Assembly (NCBI RefSeq): GCF_900149685.1
Contig: NZ_LT702999.1
Span: 1 to 64,000, forward strand
Length of the DNA stretch: 64,000 bases
Direction: 5' to 3'
Source: Erythrobacter sp. Alg231-14
GTDB taxonomy: Bacteria; Pseudomonadota; Alphaproteobacteria; Sphingomonadales; Sphingomonadaceae
Part shown: positions 16,990-26,409 of the stretch, piece by piece
Layout: the number at the start of each line of letters is the position of its first letter
Numbering within the stretch: position 1 is the stretch's first letter
Position numbers and translations under genes: made by a program
The notes under the pieces: generated by a model
Seen by the model: the letters and a program-made list of their open reading frames with translations, nothing else
Told to the model about the DNA's origin: nothing
Database searches by the model: none

Positions 16990-17881
16990 GCTCGGTTCAA
17001 TAGAGGCGACCATCGACGAACATTCTTTCATCGAAGCCCTCAAAGGCCTTCCCCTGCATGCCGGAGCGCGGGGGTTAAGCGACGATGCCGCAATTTTGGA
17101 GATTGGCGGCGAAACTTTGATCGTCACCCACGATGCCATGGCGCAGGGTGTCCATTTCCGCGACGACGCCGATATGGCCGATGTCGCGTGGAAATTGGTT
17201 GCTACGAACCTCTCCGATTTGGCGGCAAAAGGGGCAGAACCCATCGGCGTTGTCCTTGGATACACTTTGGGCAAAGGCGACGACCGCTTTGTCCAAGGGC
17301 TTGCCGAGGTGACGGCGCATTACAACGTCCCGATCTTGGGAGGCGATACGATTGGGCGCAGCGATCCCATGTCCAATCAATCCCGCACATTCGGCCTAAC
17401 CGCGATTGGAAAAGCGACCCATTCGCCGGTCCCTTCTCGGACAAACGCACGCAGCGGCGATCATCTTTGGGTGACCGGCGTTTTGGGAAGGGCGATGTTG
17501 GGGTTCGAAGGGGTCTGCGATCATGCAAGAGCATTCAACCGACCCAGCGCCCTTTTAGACGAGGGTCGCTCTCTTGCTCCGCACGTCACAGCAATGATGG
17601 ATGTCTCTGACGGATTGTTGCTGGATGCGTTTCGGATGGCTGAGGCGAGCGAAGTGACCATCGCGATCGATGCAGATGCGGTCCCTGTTGCGATGCAGGA
17701 CCGGGCCGAGGACTGCATGCGTTGGGGAGACGATTATGAGCTGTTGTTCACCCTTCCACCCGAACAAAGAGCGCCGGTGGACGCCTCAAGAATCGGGACG
17801 GTTGAGCCTCGTGGATTTGCCCCTCTGATCTTCAACTCAGAGCCAATCGTGAACGCCGATGGCCTTGGTTTTCGCCATTGA
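16958..17881 (+). CDS. thiL: Thiamine-monophosphate kinase ThiL
   Basis: ThiL phosphorylates thiamine monophosphate to the active diphosphate. The ATP-binding family signatures are clear: GLSDDAAILEIGGETLIVTHD, ATNLSDLAAKGAEPIGV, LGGDTIGRS and MMDVSDGLLLDAFRMAE. The start is unsettled: the conserved N-terminus (TIDEHSFIEALKG) has no ATG, GTG or TTG close by, and the nearest in-frame starts are TTG at 16958 and TTG at 16922, both inside nusB. I list 16958. Protein length of about 307 residues fits the family. Confidence 0.9.
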   Translation: MTQRQRTHAHKLGSIEATIDEHSFIEALKGLPLHAGARGLSDDAAILEIGGETLIVTHDAMAQGVHFRDDADMADVAWKLVATNLSDLAAKGAEPIGVVLGYTLGKGDDRFVQGLAEVTAHYNVPILGGDTIGRSDPMSNQSRTFGLTAIGKATHSPVPSRTNARSGDHLWVTGVLGRAMLGFEGVCDHARAFNRPSALLDEGRSLAPHVTAMMDVSDGLLLDAFRMAEASEVTIAIDADAVPVAMQDRAEDCMRWGDDYELLFTLPPEQRAPVDASRIGTVEPRGFAPLIFNSEPIVNADGLGFRH

Positions 17882-18047
17882 CGCACCCGGTCTGACACCA
17901 AATCGGGCAACACCTTAGCAAAACTGGTGAAATGGCCGGATTCTGCCCTTTTCCCGCTTGCGCGCCCAGACGCAGTGCGTATGGTCCCCGCCACAGCGTC
18001 AATGGGAGAACCCAGACGCATTTCCACACTGGGAAGGGGATCATTCA

Positions 18048-20162
18048 GTGGACTTAACACTCATTTCAATTGGCCTGGCCGCGCTTGCTATTATTTATGG
18101 TATCGTCACCAGCCGCCAAGTGCTCGGATCGAGCGCTGGTAACGAACGCATGCAAGAGATTGCAGGCGCCGTTCAAGAGGGCGCTCAAGCCTATCTTAAA
18201 CGTCAATACACCGCCATCGGGGTCGTTGGTGTTGTCGTTGCCATTATCGTCTTCATCTTGCTTGGCCCGATCTTGACGGCTGGTTTTGTGATCGGCGCTG
18301 TCTTGTCTGGCGTTGCTGGCTTTATCGGGATGAACATCTCGGTGCGGGCAAACGTTCGCACAGCAGCCGCCGCGGAAACAGGCCTTCAACAAGGTCTTAC
18401 CGTGGCGTTTCGCGCAGGTGCCGTGACCGGCATGCTCGTGGCTGGCCTCGCATTGCTCGCCATTGCGGGTTTCTTCTACGTGCTGACCACCAGCATGGGA
18501 TTGGATCTCACCGTTCTGGCCGAAAAACGCGAAGTCATCGACGCTCTCGTTGGTTTGGCCTTTGGCGCTTCGTTGATTTCGATCTTTGCGCGCTTGGGCG
18601 GCGGTATCTTTACCAAAGCTGCTGACGTGGGCGCCGATCTAGTCGGTAAAGTCGAAGCCGGCATCCCAGAGGATGATCCACGCAACCCAGCAACCATCGC
18701 CGACAATGTGGGCGACAATGTTGGTGACTGCGCCGGTATGGCAGCCGATTTGTTCGAAACCTATGTTGTGACCGTTGGTGCAACGATGGTTCTGACAGCA
18801 TTGCTGTTCACAGGCCTCGCGGCTGCTGACCTTTACGCCTTGATGAGCCTTCCGCTGATCATTGGCGGTGTCTGCATCGTAACTTCGATCATCGGAACGT
18901 ATTTCGTGCGTCTCGGCAAATCGAACAACATCATGGGCGCCTTGTACAAAGGCTTCATCGTCACCACCGTATTGTCGGCTGTCGCGATTTATTTTGCCAC
19001 CGATTACGCGGTTGGCATGGGCACGGAATACACGCTGGGCGATCAAACGTTCACCGGTATGTCGTTGTTCTACGCAATGATGGTTGGTCTGGTCATCACT
19101 GGCCTGATCATTTGGATCACCGAATATTACACTGGCACGGAATATCGTCCGGTTCGCTCTATCGCGAAATCGTCCGAAACCGGCCATGGCACCAACGTTA
19201 TTCAAGGTCTGGCGATCAGCCTTGAATCGACTGCATTGCCAACGATTGTAATCGTGATCGGTATCATTGTGACGTACCAGCTCGCTGGTCTCATGGGCAT
19301 TGCCTTTGCGGCAACTTCGATGTTGGCTTTGGCCGGTATGGTCGTGGCGCTTGATGCGTATGGTCCTGTGACCGACAATGCTGGCGGCATCGCTGAAATG
19401 GCTGAAATGGAAGAAAGCGTCCGGGAAAAAACCGATGCGCTGGACGCTGTTGGCAACACAACCAAAGCAGTGACCAAAGGGTACGCAATCGGTTCTGCCG
19501 GTCTTGCTGCTCTGGTTCTGTTCTCGGCCTACACCGCTGACCTCAAAGAGTTCTTCCCAGATCTCGCGGTTAGCTTCAGCCTTGAAAACCCGTATGTCAT
19601 CGTTGGCTTGCTGCTCGGCGCACTGCTCCCGTACCTGTTTGGTGCGATGGGCATGACCGCCGTTGGCCGCGCGGCCGGCGACGTTGTGGTTGATGTGCGT
19701 GCACAGTTCGCTGCGGACCCGGGCATTATGGATGGCACCAGCCGTCCTAACTATGCTCGCACGGTGGACCTTGTGACGAAGGCTGCGATCAAGGAAATGA
19801 TCGTTCCTTCGATGCTTCCGGTTCTCGCACCGATCGTTGTGTACTTTGCCGTGACATGGGCCACCGGCAGCCAGGCTGAGGGCTTTGCCGCTCTTGGTGC
19901 TTTGCTGTTGGGTGTGATCATTTCGGGCATCTTCGTTGCGCTTTCCATGACCGCCGGTGGTGGCGCGTGGGACAACGCCAAGAAGTACATCGAAGACGGC
20001 AATCACGGCGGCAAAGGCTCCGAAGCGCACAAAGCTGCGGTGACGGGCGACACGGTTGGCGATCCTTACAAGGATACCGCTGGCCCAGCTGTGAACCCAA
20101 TGATCAAGATCACAAACATCGTCGCGTTGCTTCTGCTCGCGGCTTTGGCTGGGGGCCACTAA
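18048..20162 (+). CDS. hppA: Membrane H+-translocating pyrophosphatase HppA
   Basis: A 704-residue proton pump with about 16 membrane segments that uses pyrophosphate hydrolysis to move H+. The substrate site is seen in [13 protein letters not shown] with [20 protein letters not shown] just after, and repeated acidic motifs near the C-terminus ([18 protein letters not shown]). The sequence [16 protein letters not shown] has Lys where potassium-dependent pumps have Ala, so this is the K+-independent class. The start is GTG at 18048 with a strong GGGAAGGGGA seven bases upstream. It closes the his-nusB-thiL run and is followed by a terminator. Confidence 0.96.
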   Translation: MDLTLISIGLAALAIIYGIVTSRQVLGSSAGNERMQEIAGAVQEGAQAYLKRQYTAIGVVGVVVAIIVFILLGPILTAGFVIGAVLSGVAGFIGMNISVRANVRTAAAAETGLQQGLTVAFRAGAVTGMLVAGLALLAIAGFFYVLTTSMGLDLTVLAEKREVIDALVGLAFGASLISIFARLGGGIFTKAADVGADLVGKVEAGIPEDDPRNPATIADNVGDNVGDCAGMAADLFETYVVTVGATMVLTALLFTGLAAADLYALMSLPLIIGGVCIVTSIIGTYFVRLGKSNNIMGALYKGFIVTTVLSAVAIYFATDYAVGMGTEYTLGDQTFTGMSLFYAMMVGLVITGLIIWITEYYTGTEYRPVRSIAKSSETGHGTNVIQGLAISLESTALPTIVIVIGIIVTYQLAGLMGIAFAATSMLALAGMVVALDAYGPVTDNAGGIAEMAEMEESVREKTDALDAVGNTTKAVTKGYAIGSAGLAALVLFSAYTADLKEFFPDLAVSFSLENPYVIVGLLLGALLPYLFGAMGMTAVGRAAGDVVVDVRAQFAADPGIMDGTSRPNYARTVDLVTKAAIKEMIVPSMLPVLAPIVVYFAVTWATGSQAEGFAALGALLLGVIISGIFVALSMTAGGGAWDNAKKYIEDGNHGGKGSEAHKAAVTGDTVGDPYKDTAGPAVNPMIKITNIVALLLLAALAGGH

Positions 20163-20190
20163 GCCTCACTCCAAGTTTGGTAACAAACAC

Positions 20191-20228
20191 AGCCCCGTCC
20201 GGAGCAATCCGGGCGGGGCTTTGCTTTG
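20191..20228 (+). terminator. Rho-independent terminator after hppA
   Basis: The arms AGCCCCG and CGGGGCT, extended by CCGGA/TCCGG around a GCAA loop, form a GC-rich stem of about 12 pairs (20191-20220), followed by TTGCTTT. It lies 29 bases after the hppA stop, a normal position for intrinsic termination. Confidence 0.85.
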
Positions 20229-20237
20229 GTGGGCACG

Positions 20238-20280
20238 GTTTAGTTCTAAACACTGCCAGCATCTGGCGCTGGCCAGATGC
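20238..20280. repeat. Two inverted repeats upstream of the acetyltransferase gene
   Basis: GTTTAG-TT-CTAAAC (20238-20251) is a perfect 14-base palindrome with a two-base centre. GCATCTGGC-GCTG-GCCAGATGC (20259-20280) has perfect nine-base arms around a tetraloop. Both follow the hppA terminator and precede the 20414 gene by more than 130 bases. They may be an operator, a second hairpin terminator without a U tract, or part of an RNA; sequence alone does not decide. Confidence 0.45.
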
Positions 20281-20413
20281 GCCGTTGGATCACGATGACT
20301 GGCCTCATTCCCACTCCCAAACCTTTGTTAACTCAGCCGCGTTATGATCGCGCAGGGCGCGCAAGATCGCGTGCCTTGTAACGGTTAACGCACAGGCAGT
20401 AGGCAGAAAGGAA

Positions 20414-21643
20414 GTGACCACAGTGGATCTGGCTCATGCGCCATCGCTTCCTCTCGTCGCGTCCGACGTCATGTCCAACGACGGCGGAACCGTGTGCGCA
20501 TTGTCGCAAGCTGAATTCACGCGCCCGTCATTCCTCGCCGCTTGGGAAGAATTGATCACCCAGGCCAGCGAACCCAACCCCTATTTCGAACCGTGGTTCA
20601 TTCTTCCGTCCTTTGAACAATTCACCTCCGACACGGGGCAATACACAGCCCATCACGGCGACAAGCCGTCGGACAAACACAATGTGTTGGCCGTGTATGA
20701 TGGCGATGCGATGATCGGCCTGTGCCCGATGGCGGTGAGCGTGGATTATTACGGCAACCCGGTCCCCCATATGAAGGCCTGGTTGCACGACAACGCGTTT
20801 TGCGGGGCACCCTTGATTGCAAAGGGGTATGAAGAGCTCTTCTGGCAAAAGCTGCTCCATTGGTGCGATCGCAATCCGGGACGCGCAACCTTTCTCCATT
20901 TGCCCCATTTGCCCGCCGATGGTCCCGCAAACGCCGCGTTGAACGCAGTGTTGGATCAAACGGGTCGCAAGGCCGCCGATGTCCACAAGAGCGCCCGCGC
21001 CATGCTCGCATCGGACGCAACCCCGTCCGAATATCTCGAAGCGTCAATGAGCACCAAAAAACGCAAGGAACTGCGCCGCCAGCGCAAACGGCTTGAGGAT
21101 CACGGGATTCTCGTGATCGAAAGAGCCAGCGGCATTGACCGCATCGAGCCATGGATCGCGGACTTTCTCGCGTTGGAGGCCGCCGGATGGAAAGGCGATG
21201 CAGGTTCTGCATTGGCCAGCGCCTCACAAACCAAAGACTTCTTTGCTGCCACTTTATCCGGCGCAGCCCAAGCAGGCCGATTGGATCGGCTTTCCATGTT
21301 GTTGGATGGACGTCCCATTGCGATGTTGGCCAATTTTGTCACCCCGCCGGGTGCGTACAGTTTCAAAACGACCTTTGACGAAGCGTTTGCCCGCTTTTCG
21401 CCGGGATTGCTGCTTCAAATCGAAAACCTCGAAATGTTGGCGCGCGCCGATGTGGAATGGACCGATAGCTGTGCGGTGCAAGGTCACTCTATGATTGAGC
21501 GCATTTGGCGCGGAAAGCGCCGAATGGTTAGCCGCAATATCGCCATTGGTGGTCCGCTGCGACGGCTCATCTTTGCCGGTTTGATGGCCTATGAAACACG
21601 CGGCCAGCGCAAGAACCAAGCCACAGGAAACACCCCATCATGA
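20414..21643 (+). CDS. GNAT/FemAB-type acyltransferase (CelD/BcsL-like)
   Basis: A 409-residue protein with two GNAT-like halves, of the FemAB/CelD type used to add acyl or aminoacyl groups to cell-surface polymers. The C-terminal half has RKELRRQRKRLEDHG, then LDRLSMLLDGRPIAMLANFV and YSFKTTFDEAFARFSPGLLL, the usual acyl-donor motif of this group. There is no signal peptide. The GTG start has an AGAAAGGAAG ribosome site. It overlaps the JmjC-like cupin gene by four bases (ATGA). The acceptor molecule is unknown. Confidence 0.8.
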   Translation: MTTVDLAHAPSLPLVASDVMSNDGGTVCALSQAEFTRPSFLAAWEELITQASEPNPYFEPWFILPSFEQFTSDTGQYTAHHGDKPSDKHNVLAVYDGDAMIGLCPMAVSVDYYGNPVPHMKAWLHDNAFCGAPLIAKGYEELFWQKLLHWCDRNPGRATFLHLPHLPADGPANAALNAVLDQTGRKAADVHKSARAMLASDATPSEYLEASMSTKKRKELRRQRKRLEDHGILVIERASGIDRIEPWIADFLALEAAGWKGDAGSALASASQTKDFFAATLSGAAQAGRLDRLSMLLDGRPIAMLANFVTPPGAYSFKTTFDEAFARFSPGLLLQIENLEMLARADVEWTDSCAVQGHSMIERIWRGKRRMVSRNIAIGGPLRRLIFAGLMAYETRGQRKNQATGNTPS

Positions 21644-22539
21644 ACGCTCCCAACACGTCTCAACAATGGGATCCTATCCGCGCATCAGACCCTGCCATTT
21701 TCGACTCCGAGGCGCGCGCAAATTTTGCTGCATCCTATCCCGAAACGCCGCACCTGTTGCGACACGCATTGAACCGGCATCCTTTGTTGGAGCTGGATGC
21801 ATTGGCACAATTGGGGGAACGCCTTCCCATTGACAGCGTGGAATACAATCGTGGCGATGTGGACATTGGCGTGGAAGGAAAACCGGCATCGACCGGTCTA
21901 TCCATCGCAGACACAATCCGCCAAGTCGCCAAAGCGAACAGCTGGGCGGTGCTCAAAAACGTCGAACAAGTGCCCGCCTATCGGGTCCTTGTGGTCGACC
22001 TGCTGGATGAAATTCGCGATGAAATTGAAACCAAAACCGGCGCGATGTTAACGCCGCAAGGGTTCATTTTCATCTCGAGCCCCAACGCCGTTACGCCCTA
22101 CCATTTTGATCCAGAACACAACATCTTGCTTCAGGTGAGCGGGTCTAAAACCATGACCCAATTCCCCGCCGGCGATGCGCGTTTCGCAGCCGATCTTGTA
22201 CATGAAAGCTACCACACTGGCGGACCGCGTGAGCTAACTTGGAATGAAAGTTTGATGGACGGCGCACGCGCCTTTGCCTTGGACCCGGGTCAGGCGGTCT
22301 ATGTTCCCGTCATGGCCCCGCACTTTGTTCGAAATGGGCCGAAAAGCTCGATTTCCCTGTCGATCACATGGCGCAGCGAATGGAGCTACGCCGAAAGCGA
22401 CGCGCGCGGATTGAACCATATTCTGCGCAAGAATGGATTTGCCCCCGCACCGCCGGGCCGCTGGCCTTCAACCAATCGGACAAAGGCCTTTGCTTATCGC
22501 GCTCTGCGCAAGCTCGGCCTGTCTAACGCGCTGTCCTAA
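21640..22539 (+). CDS. JmjC-like cupin (cupin_8) oxygenase
   Basis: A 299-residue protein. The metal motif TPYHFDPEHNILLQVSGSK gives His-x-Asp of a 2-oxoglutarate/Fe(II) oxygenase, followed by VYVPVMAPHFVRNGP with the distal His and SISLSITW as the closing strand. This is the cupin_8/JmjC arrangement used for protein or small-molecule hydroxylation. It is translated with the upstream acyltransferase through an ATGA overlap, so both likely act on one substrate or pathway. The C-terminal 60 residues are basic and proline-containing. Confidence 0.8.
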   Translation: MNAPNTSQQWDPIRASDPAIFDSEARANFAASYPETPHLLRHALNRHPLLELDALAQLGERLPIDSVEYNRGDVDIGVEGKPASTGLSIADTIRQVAKANSWAVLKNVEQVPAYRVLVVDLLDEIRDEIETKTGAMLTPQGFIFISSPNAVTPYHFDPEHNILLQVSGSKTMTQFPAGDARFAADLVHESYHTGGPRELTWNESLMDGARAFALDPGQAVYVPVMAPHFVRNGPKSSISLSITWRSEWSYAESDARGLNHILRKNGFAPAPPGRWPSTNRTKAFAYRALRKLGLSNALS

Positions 22540-22599
22540 CGGACTTCTTCACCCTCCTCACGCTTGACGCGCAGCGCGCCGCCTCGCATGGCCTGCAGC

Positions 22600-23523
22600 A
22601 TGGTTGATACTCCTTCAAACGAACAGCTCATCAACGGGCTCACCAAACTCCTGACCGTTGAGAAGCGGGCGTCGGATGTACATGTCGGCTTGGCTCAAAA
22701 GGGCGGCATCGGCCGAGTTTTTGGCGGGCAAGTGCTGGCTCAGGCATTGCAGGCCGCACAATCCAGCGTGCCCGAAACCAAATCGGCGCATTCGCTCCAC
22801 GCATATTTCCTGCGCGGTGGCCGCGAAGGCATTCCCATCGAATACCGGATCGAACGGGATTTTGACGGGCGCAGCTTTGCAAACCGCCGTGTCATTGCCA
22901 GCCAAGAAAATGAAGACGGTACCTCCACACCGATCCTGAACCTCACGGCCAGTTTTCAAGTGCCGGAGGAAGGTCTAAGCCACGAAGACGCCCCCATGCC
23001 CGACGTTGAGCCTCCCGAAACGCTCAAATCGGATATGGAAGTGCGCCAGTCCATGGCGGATGCGATGGGCGATAAGCTGACCGAAGCGCATCGCGCATTA
23101 ATGCTGCGGCCGCGCCCGATCGAAATGCGGACGATCGACAAATTGCATTGGATGAACAGCGAGCCTCGCGAACCGCGTGCACACACATGGTTCCGCACCG
23201 CCGCCCCGGTGCCCGGAGACGTCGATACGCCCGCGCTCCACCGCGCATTGATAACCTATGCCAGCGATTACACTTTGCTGGGCACCAGCGCCCTTCCCCA
23301 TGGTCTAAGTTGGATGCGCGGAGAATTGGTCGGCGCCAGTCTGGACCATACGGTTTGGTTCCACCGCGAGGCGCGCGCCGATGAATGGCTGCTCTATGTC
23401 ACAGATGCGCCGTGGAGCGGCGGCGGGCGCGGTTTCAACCGAGGTCGCATTTTCAACCAGGGCGGAGACCTCATCGCGAGTGTGGCACAAGAGGGCATGA
23501 TGCGGCGGCGCAAAGGCAAGTGA
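22600..23523 (+). CDS. tesB: Acyl-CoA thioesterase II (TesB-like)
   Basis: A double-hotdog thioesterase of about 307 residues starting MVDTPSNEQLINGLTKL. Family marks include GRVFGGQVLAQALQAAQ, LHAYFLRGG, DFDGRSFANRRVIASQ and, in the second half, YASDYTLLGTSALPHG with the catalytic Asp and the final GRIFNQGGDLIASVAQEG with the catalytic Gln. It hydrolyses medium- and long-chain acyl-CoA. The frame is open 36 bases further upstream, but that region lacks family sequence. Confidence 0.92.
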   Translation: MVDTPSNEQLINGLTKLLTVEKRASDVHVGLAQKGGIGRVFGGQVLAQALQAAQSSVPETKSAHSLHAYFLRGGREGIPIEYRIERDFDGRSFANRRVIASQENEDGTSTPILNLTASFQVPEEGLSHEDAPMPDVEPPETLKSDMEVRQSMADAMGDKLTEAHRALMLRPRPIEMRTIDKLHWMNSEPREPRAHTWFRTAAPVPGDVDTPALHRALITYASDYTLLGTSALPHGLSWMRGELVGASLDHTVWFHREARADEWLLYVTDAPWSGGGRGFNRGRIFNQGGDLIASVAQEGMMRRRKGK

Positions 23524-23534
23524 GCAAAATCCGA

Positions 23535-24353
23535 CTAATTTGCCAACAAAATCGGCACCTTTGGATCCTTTAGGAACTGCCTCGTCACACCACCCAAAAG
23601 CATCTCCGCGAGCCGTGAGTGGCCATAGGCGCCCATCACCATCATCGAACAATCGCGCATTTGCGCTGCCTTGGTAAGGACGTCTGATACCTTTGCATCG
23701 CCACGCGGCAGATCAACCACCTCAACATCAATTCCGTGGCGGCTCAGATATTTTGCCGCCTCAGCGGCTGGGAAAACAAAGCGTTCCTTTTCATCGGGCT
23801 CGGCAACGCTGGCGATGATGGTTTGCTTTGCCAATTTCAGCAACGGCACAGCCGCGCGCAATGCAACGGACGCTTCTGGTGACCCATTCCAAGCGATGAA
23901 CACAGGGGCCTCGACGTCCATCCGATCGCTGTCGCCCGGCACAACCAGCACTGGTGAGGGTGCCTTAAGCGCCAACTCACCTGCCATCGCGGATGGACGG
24001 TGCGATCCCGGATCGCCAATATCATTTGGCCCAATAATTATGATGTCATGCAGCGCCGATTGTTCCAGCAGTCGGTGCTCTGCCATGCCATCGAGATACC
24101 GCCATTCCCAAGACACATCCTCGTTGGTTAGATCCGTTTCAACCTTGGCCCGGAAACTCTCAGCGGCTTCCCTGATCTTTGGCAACGCGGCGGCCATGGC
24201 CGAACCGTAGAAATCACCCGGCGCAAAGACCTCATAGCTGACCGCCTGAAGGCAAGTGATATGTCCATCATATGCACGCGCGATATCCATAGCCACTTGC
24301 AGGCGCGCCTCCATGCAGGGGTCAGTGTCAATGTGCAGTAAGATCGATTTCAT
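23535..24353 (-). CDS. Universal stress protein (UspA family, long form)
   Basis: A 272-residue protein starting MKSILLHIDTDPCMEAR. The length indicates two Usp folds in tandem. The first half has DIIIIGPNDIGDPGS; the second ends MVMGAYGHSRLAEMLLGG, the ATP-binding G-2x-G-9x-G pattern. An AAGGAG ribosome site precedes the ATG. It is divergent from the carotenoid oxygenase gene, and a perfect FNR/FixK-type box lies about 60 bases upstream of its start, so induction when oxygen falls is likely. Confidence 0.9.
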   Translation of the reverse strand: MKSILLHIDTDPCMEARLQVAMDIARAYDGHITCLQAVSYEVFAPGDFYGSAMAAALPKIREAAESFRAKVETDLTNEDVSWEWRYLDGMAEHRLLEQSALHDIIIIGPNDIGDPGSHRPSAMAGELALKAPSPVLVVPGDSDRMDVEAPVFIAWNGSPEASVALRAAVPLLKLAKQTIIASVAEPDEKERFVFPAAEAAKYLSRHGIDVEVVDLPRGDAKVSDVLTKAAQMRDCSMMVMGAYGHSRLAEMLLGGVTRQFLKDPKVPILLAN

Positions 24354-24404
24354 GGGACTACTCCTTGCCATGCTTCGCAAGGTATTCTGGATGCCGTTCT
24401 GTGG

Positions 24405-24422
24405 CTTTGATCCAGATCAAAG
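24405..24422. promoter_or_regulatory. Perfect FNR/FixK-type binding box
   Basis: CTTTGATCCAGATCAAAG contains TTGAT-N4-ATCAA without mismatch and is an 18-base inverted repeat with a two-base centre. It lies between the divergent universal stress gene and the carotenoid oxygenase gene. A TATTCT (AGAATA on the minus strand) at 24383-24388 would place the box near -40 of a stress-gene transcript, the class II activator position. Confidence 0.72.
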
Positions 24423-24485
24423 TCGCAATCTACGCGCATTGACTTGTTGCTGATTAGAGGGACAATACGCCCTTGGGAGAATACG

Positions 24486-25979
24486 ATGCAGGTCACACGC
24501 CATCCGCCGGTCAAAATCAGCCTAGAGCCATCCAATCACCCATATCTTTCGGGTCCTTGGACACCCGTCCACGAAGAGGTGGATGTGGATGAGCTTGAAG
24601 TGATTGAGGGCGAAATCCCGGCCGATCTTGACGGCGTTTACCTGAGAAACACCGAAAATCCGGTGCATCAACCGTTGGGCCGGCATCACCCATTTGATGG
24701 CGATGCGATGATCCATCAGGTCAGCATTTCGGGCGGCAAAGCGAGCTATCGCAACCGCTTTGTTCGCACGCATTGTTTTGAAGCGGAACAGGTAGCCGGC
24801 GGCGCTCTTTGGGGCGGGCTAATGGATCCTGTTGGAACATCCAAACGCCCCGGTTTTGGCGCGCACGAAGGATTAAAGGACACCGGCTCCACCGATATTA
24901 TTGTCCATGCCGGCGTGGCGATCGCCACTCTCTATCAATGCGGCGAAGCGTGGCAGATGGATCCGATAACGCTCGAGAATTTGGGCAAAGCATCATGGGG
25001 GCCGCTGGATGGCATTTCGGCGCATCCCAAAGTGGACGAAGCCACTGGCGAAATGATGTTCTTCAACTACTCCAAATACGCGCCTTACATGCATTACGGC
25101 GTGGTCAACCGCGAAGGGAAGCTGGCGCACTACGTGCCCATTCCGCTTTCTGGCCCGCGCCTGCCGCACGATATGGCGATAACGCGCAATTGGTCGATCC
25201 TGAACGACATGCCGCTGTATTGGGATGCCGATTTGCTAGAGCGCGATATCCACGCTGCGCGCATTCACGACGGCGTGCCCACGCGGTTTGCTCTTATCCC
25301 CCGCCATGGTCAGCCAGAGGACATCCGCTGGTTCGAAGCGTCGCCAACCTATGTCCTGCATTGGACCAATGCATGGGAAGAAGGCGATGAAGTCATTTTG
25401 GAAGGGTATTATCAGGACAAACCGATGCCTGACCCAATCAAAGAGGCCGGGCAGTACAGCCATATGATGGCCTATGTTGACGAGCATTCTTTCCAAAGCC
25501 GCCTGCACCGTTGGCGTTTCAATCTGAAAACGGGCGAGACTGTGGAAGAGCGTTTGGGCGATCGGATTGTTGAATTTGGGATGATCAATCCGCAATTCCT
25601 GATGGAGAAGAGCAGGTATATCTGGTCGACCACGTCGCGGCCCGGATGGTTCTTGTTCAACGGCTATGTCCGCCATGACACGACGACCGGCGAAGAGGAG
25701 GTGTATGAATTGCCCGATGGCGTCTATGCCAGCGAAAGTCCCATGGTCCCCAAAAAGCACGCGCAAGATGAAGCGGATGGGTATCTCGTCACGTTCTTAA
25801 TCGATGAGAATACGGGCGGTTCTGAGCTGGCGATTTTGGATGCGAGTGATGTGACCAAAGGCCCCATCTGTCGGGCAAAATTGCCGCATAAGATTAGCAG
25901 CGGTGTGCATTCAACATGGGTTGAACATGCGCAATTGCGCGCGGATGCAGCGTTCAAACGGGACGGATTGGCGGCTTAA
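24486..25979 (+). CDS. Carotenoid cleavage oxygenase (RPE65 family)
   Basis: A 497-residue nonhaem iron dioxygenase starting MQVTRHPPVKISLEPS. The N-terminal GEIPADLDGVYLRNTENP and HHPFDGDAMIHQV are typical. Four His expected to hold the iron are visible at about residues 180 (GISAHPKVD), 228 (LPHDMAI), 326 (YSHMMAYVDE) and 475 (SGVHSTWV). It cleaves a double bond in a carotenoid, apocarotenoid or lignin-derived stilbene; the sequence does not settle which. A GGGAGA ribosome site supports the start. It is divergent from the universal stress gene. Confidence 0.93.
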   Translation: MQVTRHPPVKISLEPSNHPYLSGPWTPVHEEVDVDELEVIEGEIPADLDGVYLRNTENPVHQPLGRHHPFDGDAMIHQVSISGGKASYRNRFVRTHCFEAEQVAGGALWGGLMDPVGTSKRPGFGAHEGLKDTGSTDIIVHAGVAIATLYQCGEAWQMDPITLENLGKASWGPLDGISAHPKVDEATGEMMFFNYSKYAPYMHYGVVNREGKLAHYVPIPLSGPRLPHDMAITRNWSILNDMPLYWDADLLERDIHAARIHDGVPTRFALIPRHGQPEDIRWFEASPTYVLHWTNAWEEGDEVILEGYYQDKPMPDPIKEAGQYSHMMAYVDEHSFQSRLHRWRFNLKTGETVEERLGDRIVEFGMINPQFLMEKSRYIWSTTSRPGWFLFNGYVRHDTTTGEEEVYELPDGVYASESPMVPKKHAQDEADGYLVTFLIDENTGGSELAILDASDVTKGPICRAKLPHKISSGVHSTWVEHAQLRADAAFKRDGLAA

Positions 25980-26013
25980 AAACAGCGGTCCGGGGATCAT
26001 CCAGACTAACGTG

Positions 26014-26322
26014 TTAGGCTGCGAGCGGCTTACCCTTAATCAAGCGGCAGACCAGAGTGCCCTTGATAAAGGCTCCTTCGACTGCGCCCAATCGTTCTTC
26101 GCTGGTTGAATTGGGATGCGCGCCGCGCAGGGAATACCGACCGTTCACGGTTACCGCCGCAACGATCTTCACTATTCGTCCAAATTCGGGGTGTTCCACT
26201 AGGACAATATCGCCCTTTGAAACCTTTCTCTTGCGCCTAAACAGGGCAAGAGTGCGATGGGGGAGCACACGACCCATGCTCACCCCATCCACCAAAACCA
26301 ATGTAATACCGAACAATGCCAT
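26014..26322 (-). CDS. sodX: S26-type peptidase, Ni-superoxide dismutase maturation (SodX-like)
   Basis: A 102-residue S24/S26-fold protease. Ser15 in VDGVSMGRVLPHR is the nucleophile and Lys52 in GRIVKIVAAV is the general base; GDIVLVEHP lies between them. In Ni-superoxide dismutase operons a small peptidase of this kind removes the SodN propeptide to expose the nickel-binding His1. It lies 87 bases downstream of sodN on the same strand, which supports the assignment. The start has a GGGAGAA ribosome site. It lacks a clear membrane anchor. Confidence 0.82.
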   Translation of the reverse strand: MALFGITLVLVDGVSMGRVLPHRTLALFRRKRKVSKGDIVLVEHPEFGRIVKIVAAVTVNGRYSLRGAHPNSTSEERLGAVEGAFIKGTLVCRLIKGKPLAA

Positions 26323-26409
26323 TGTTCGTTTCTCCCGGAACCGAGCTGATTCTCTGTCAGCTCTTGTTAGCTCCGTGACGTATTACAATATTATGACCCA
26401 ATCACAATT

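Noticed and set aside
18639-20159. A 506-residue open frame on the minus strand opposite hppA
   Set aside because: It is the antisense shadow of hppA, rich in His, Arg, Asn and Gln, with no recognisable domain, while hppA has full family motifs.
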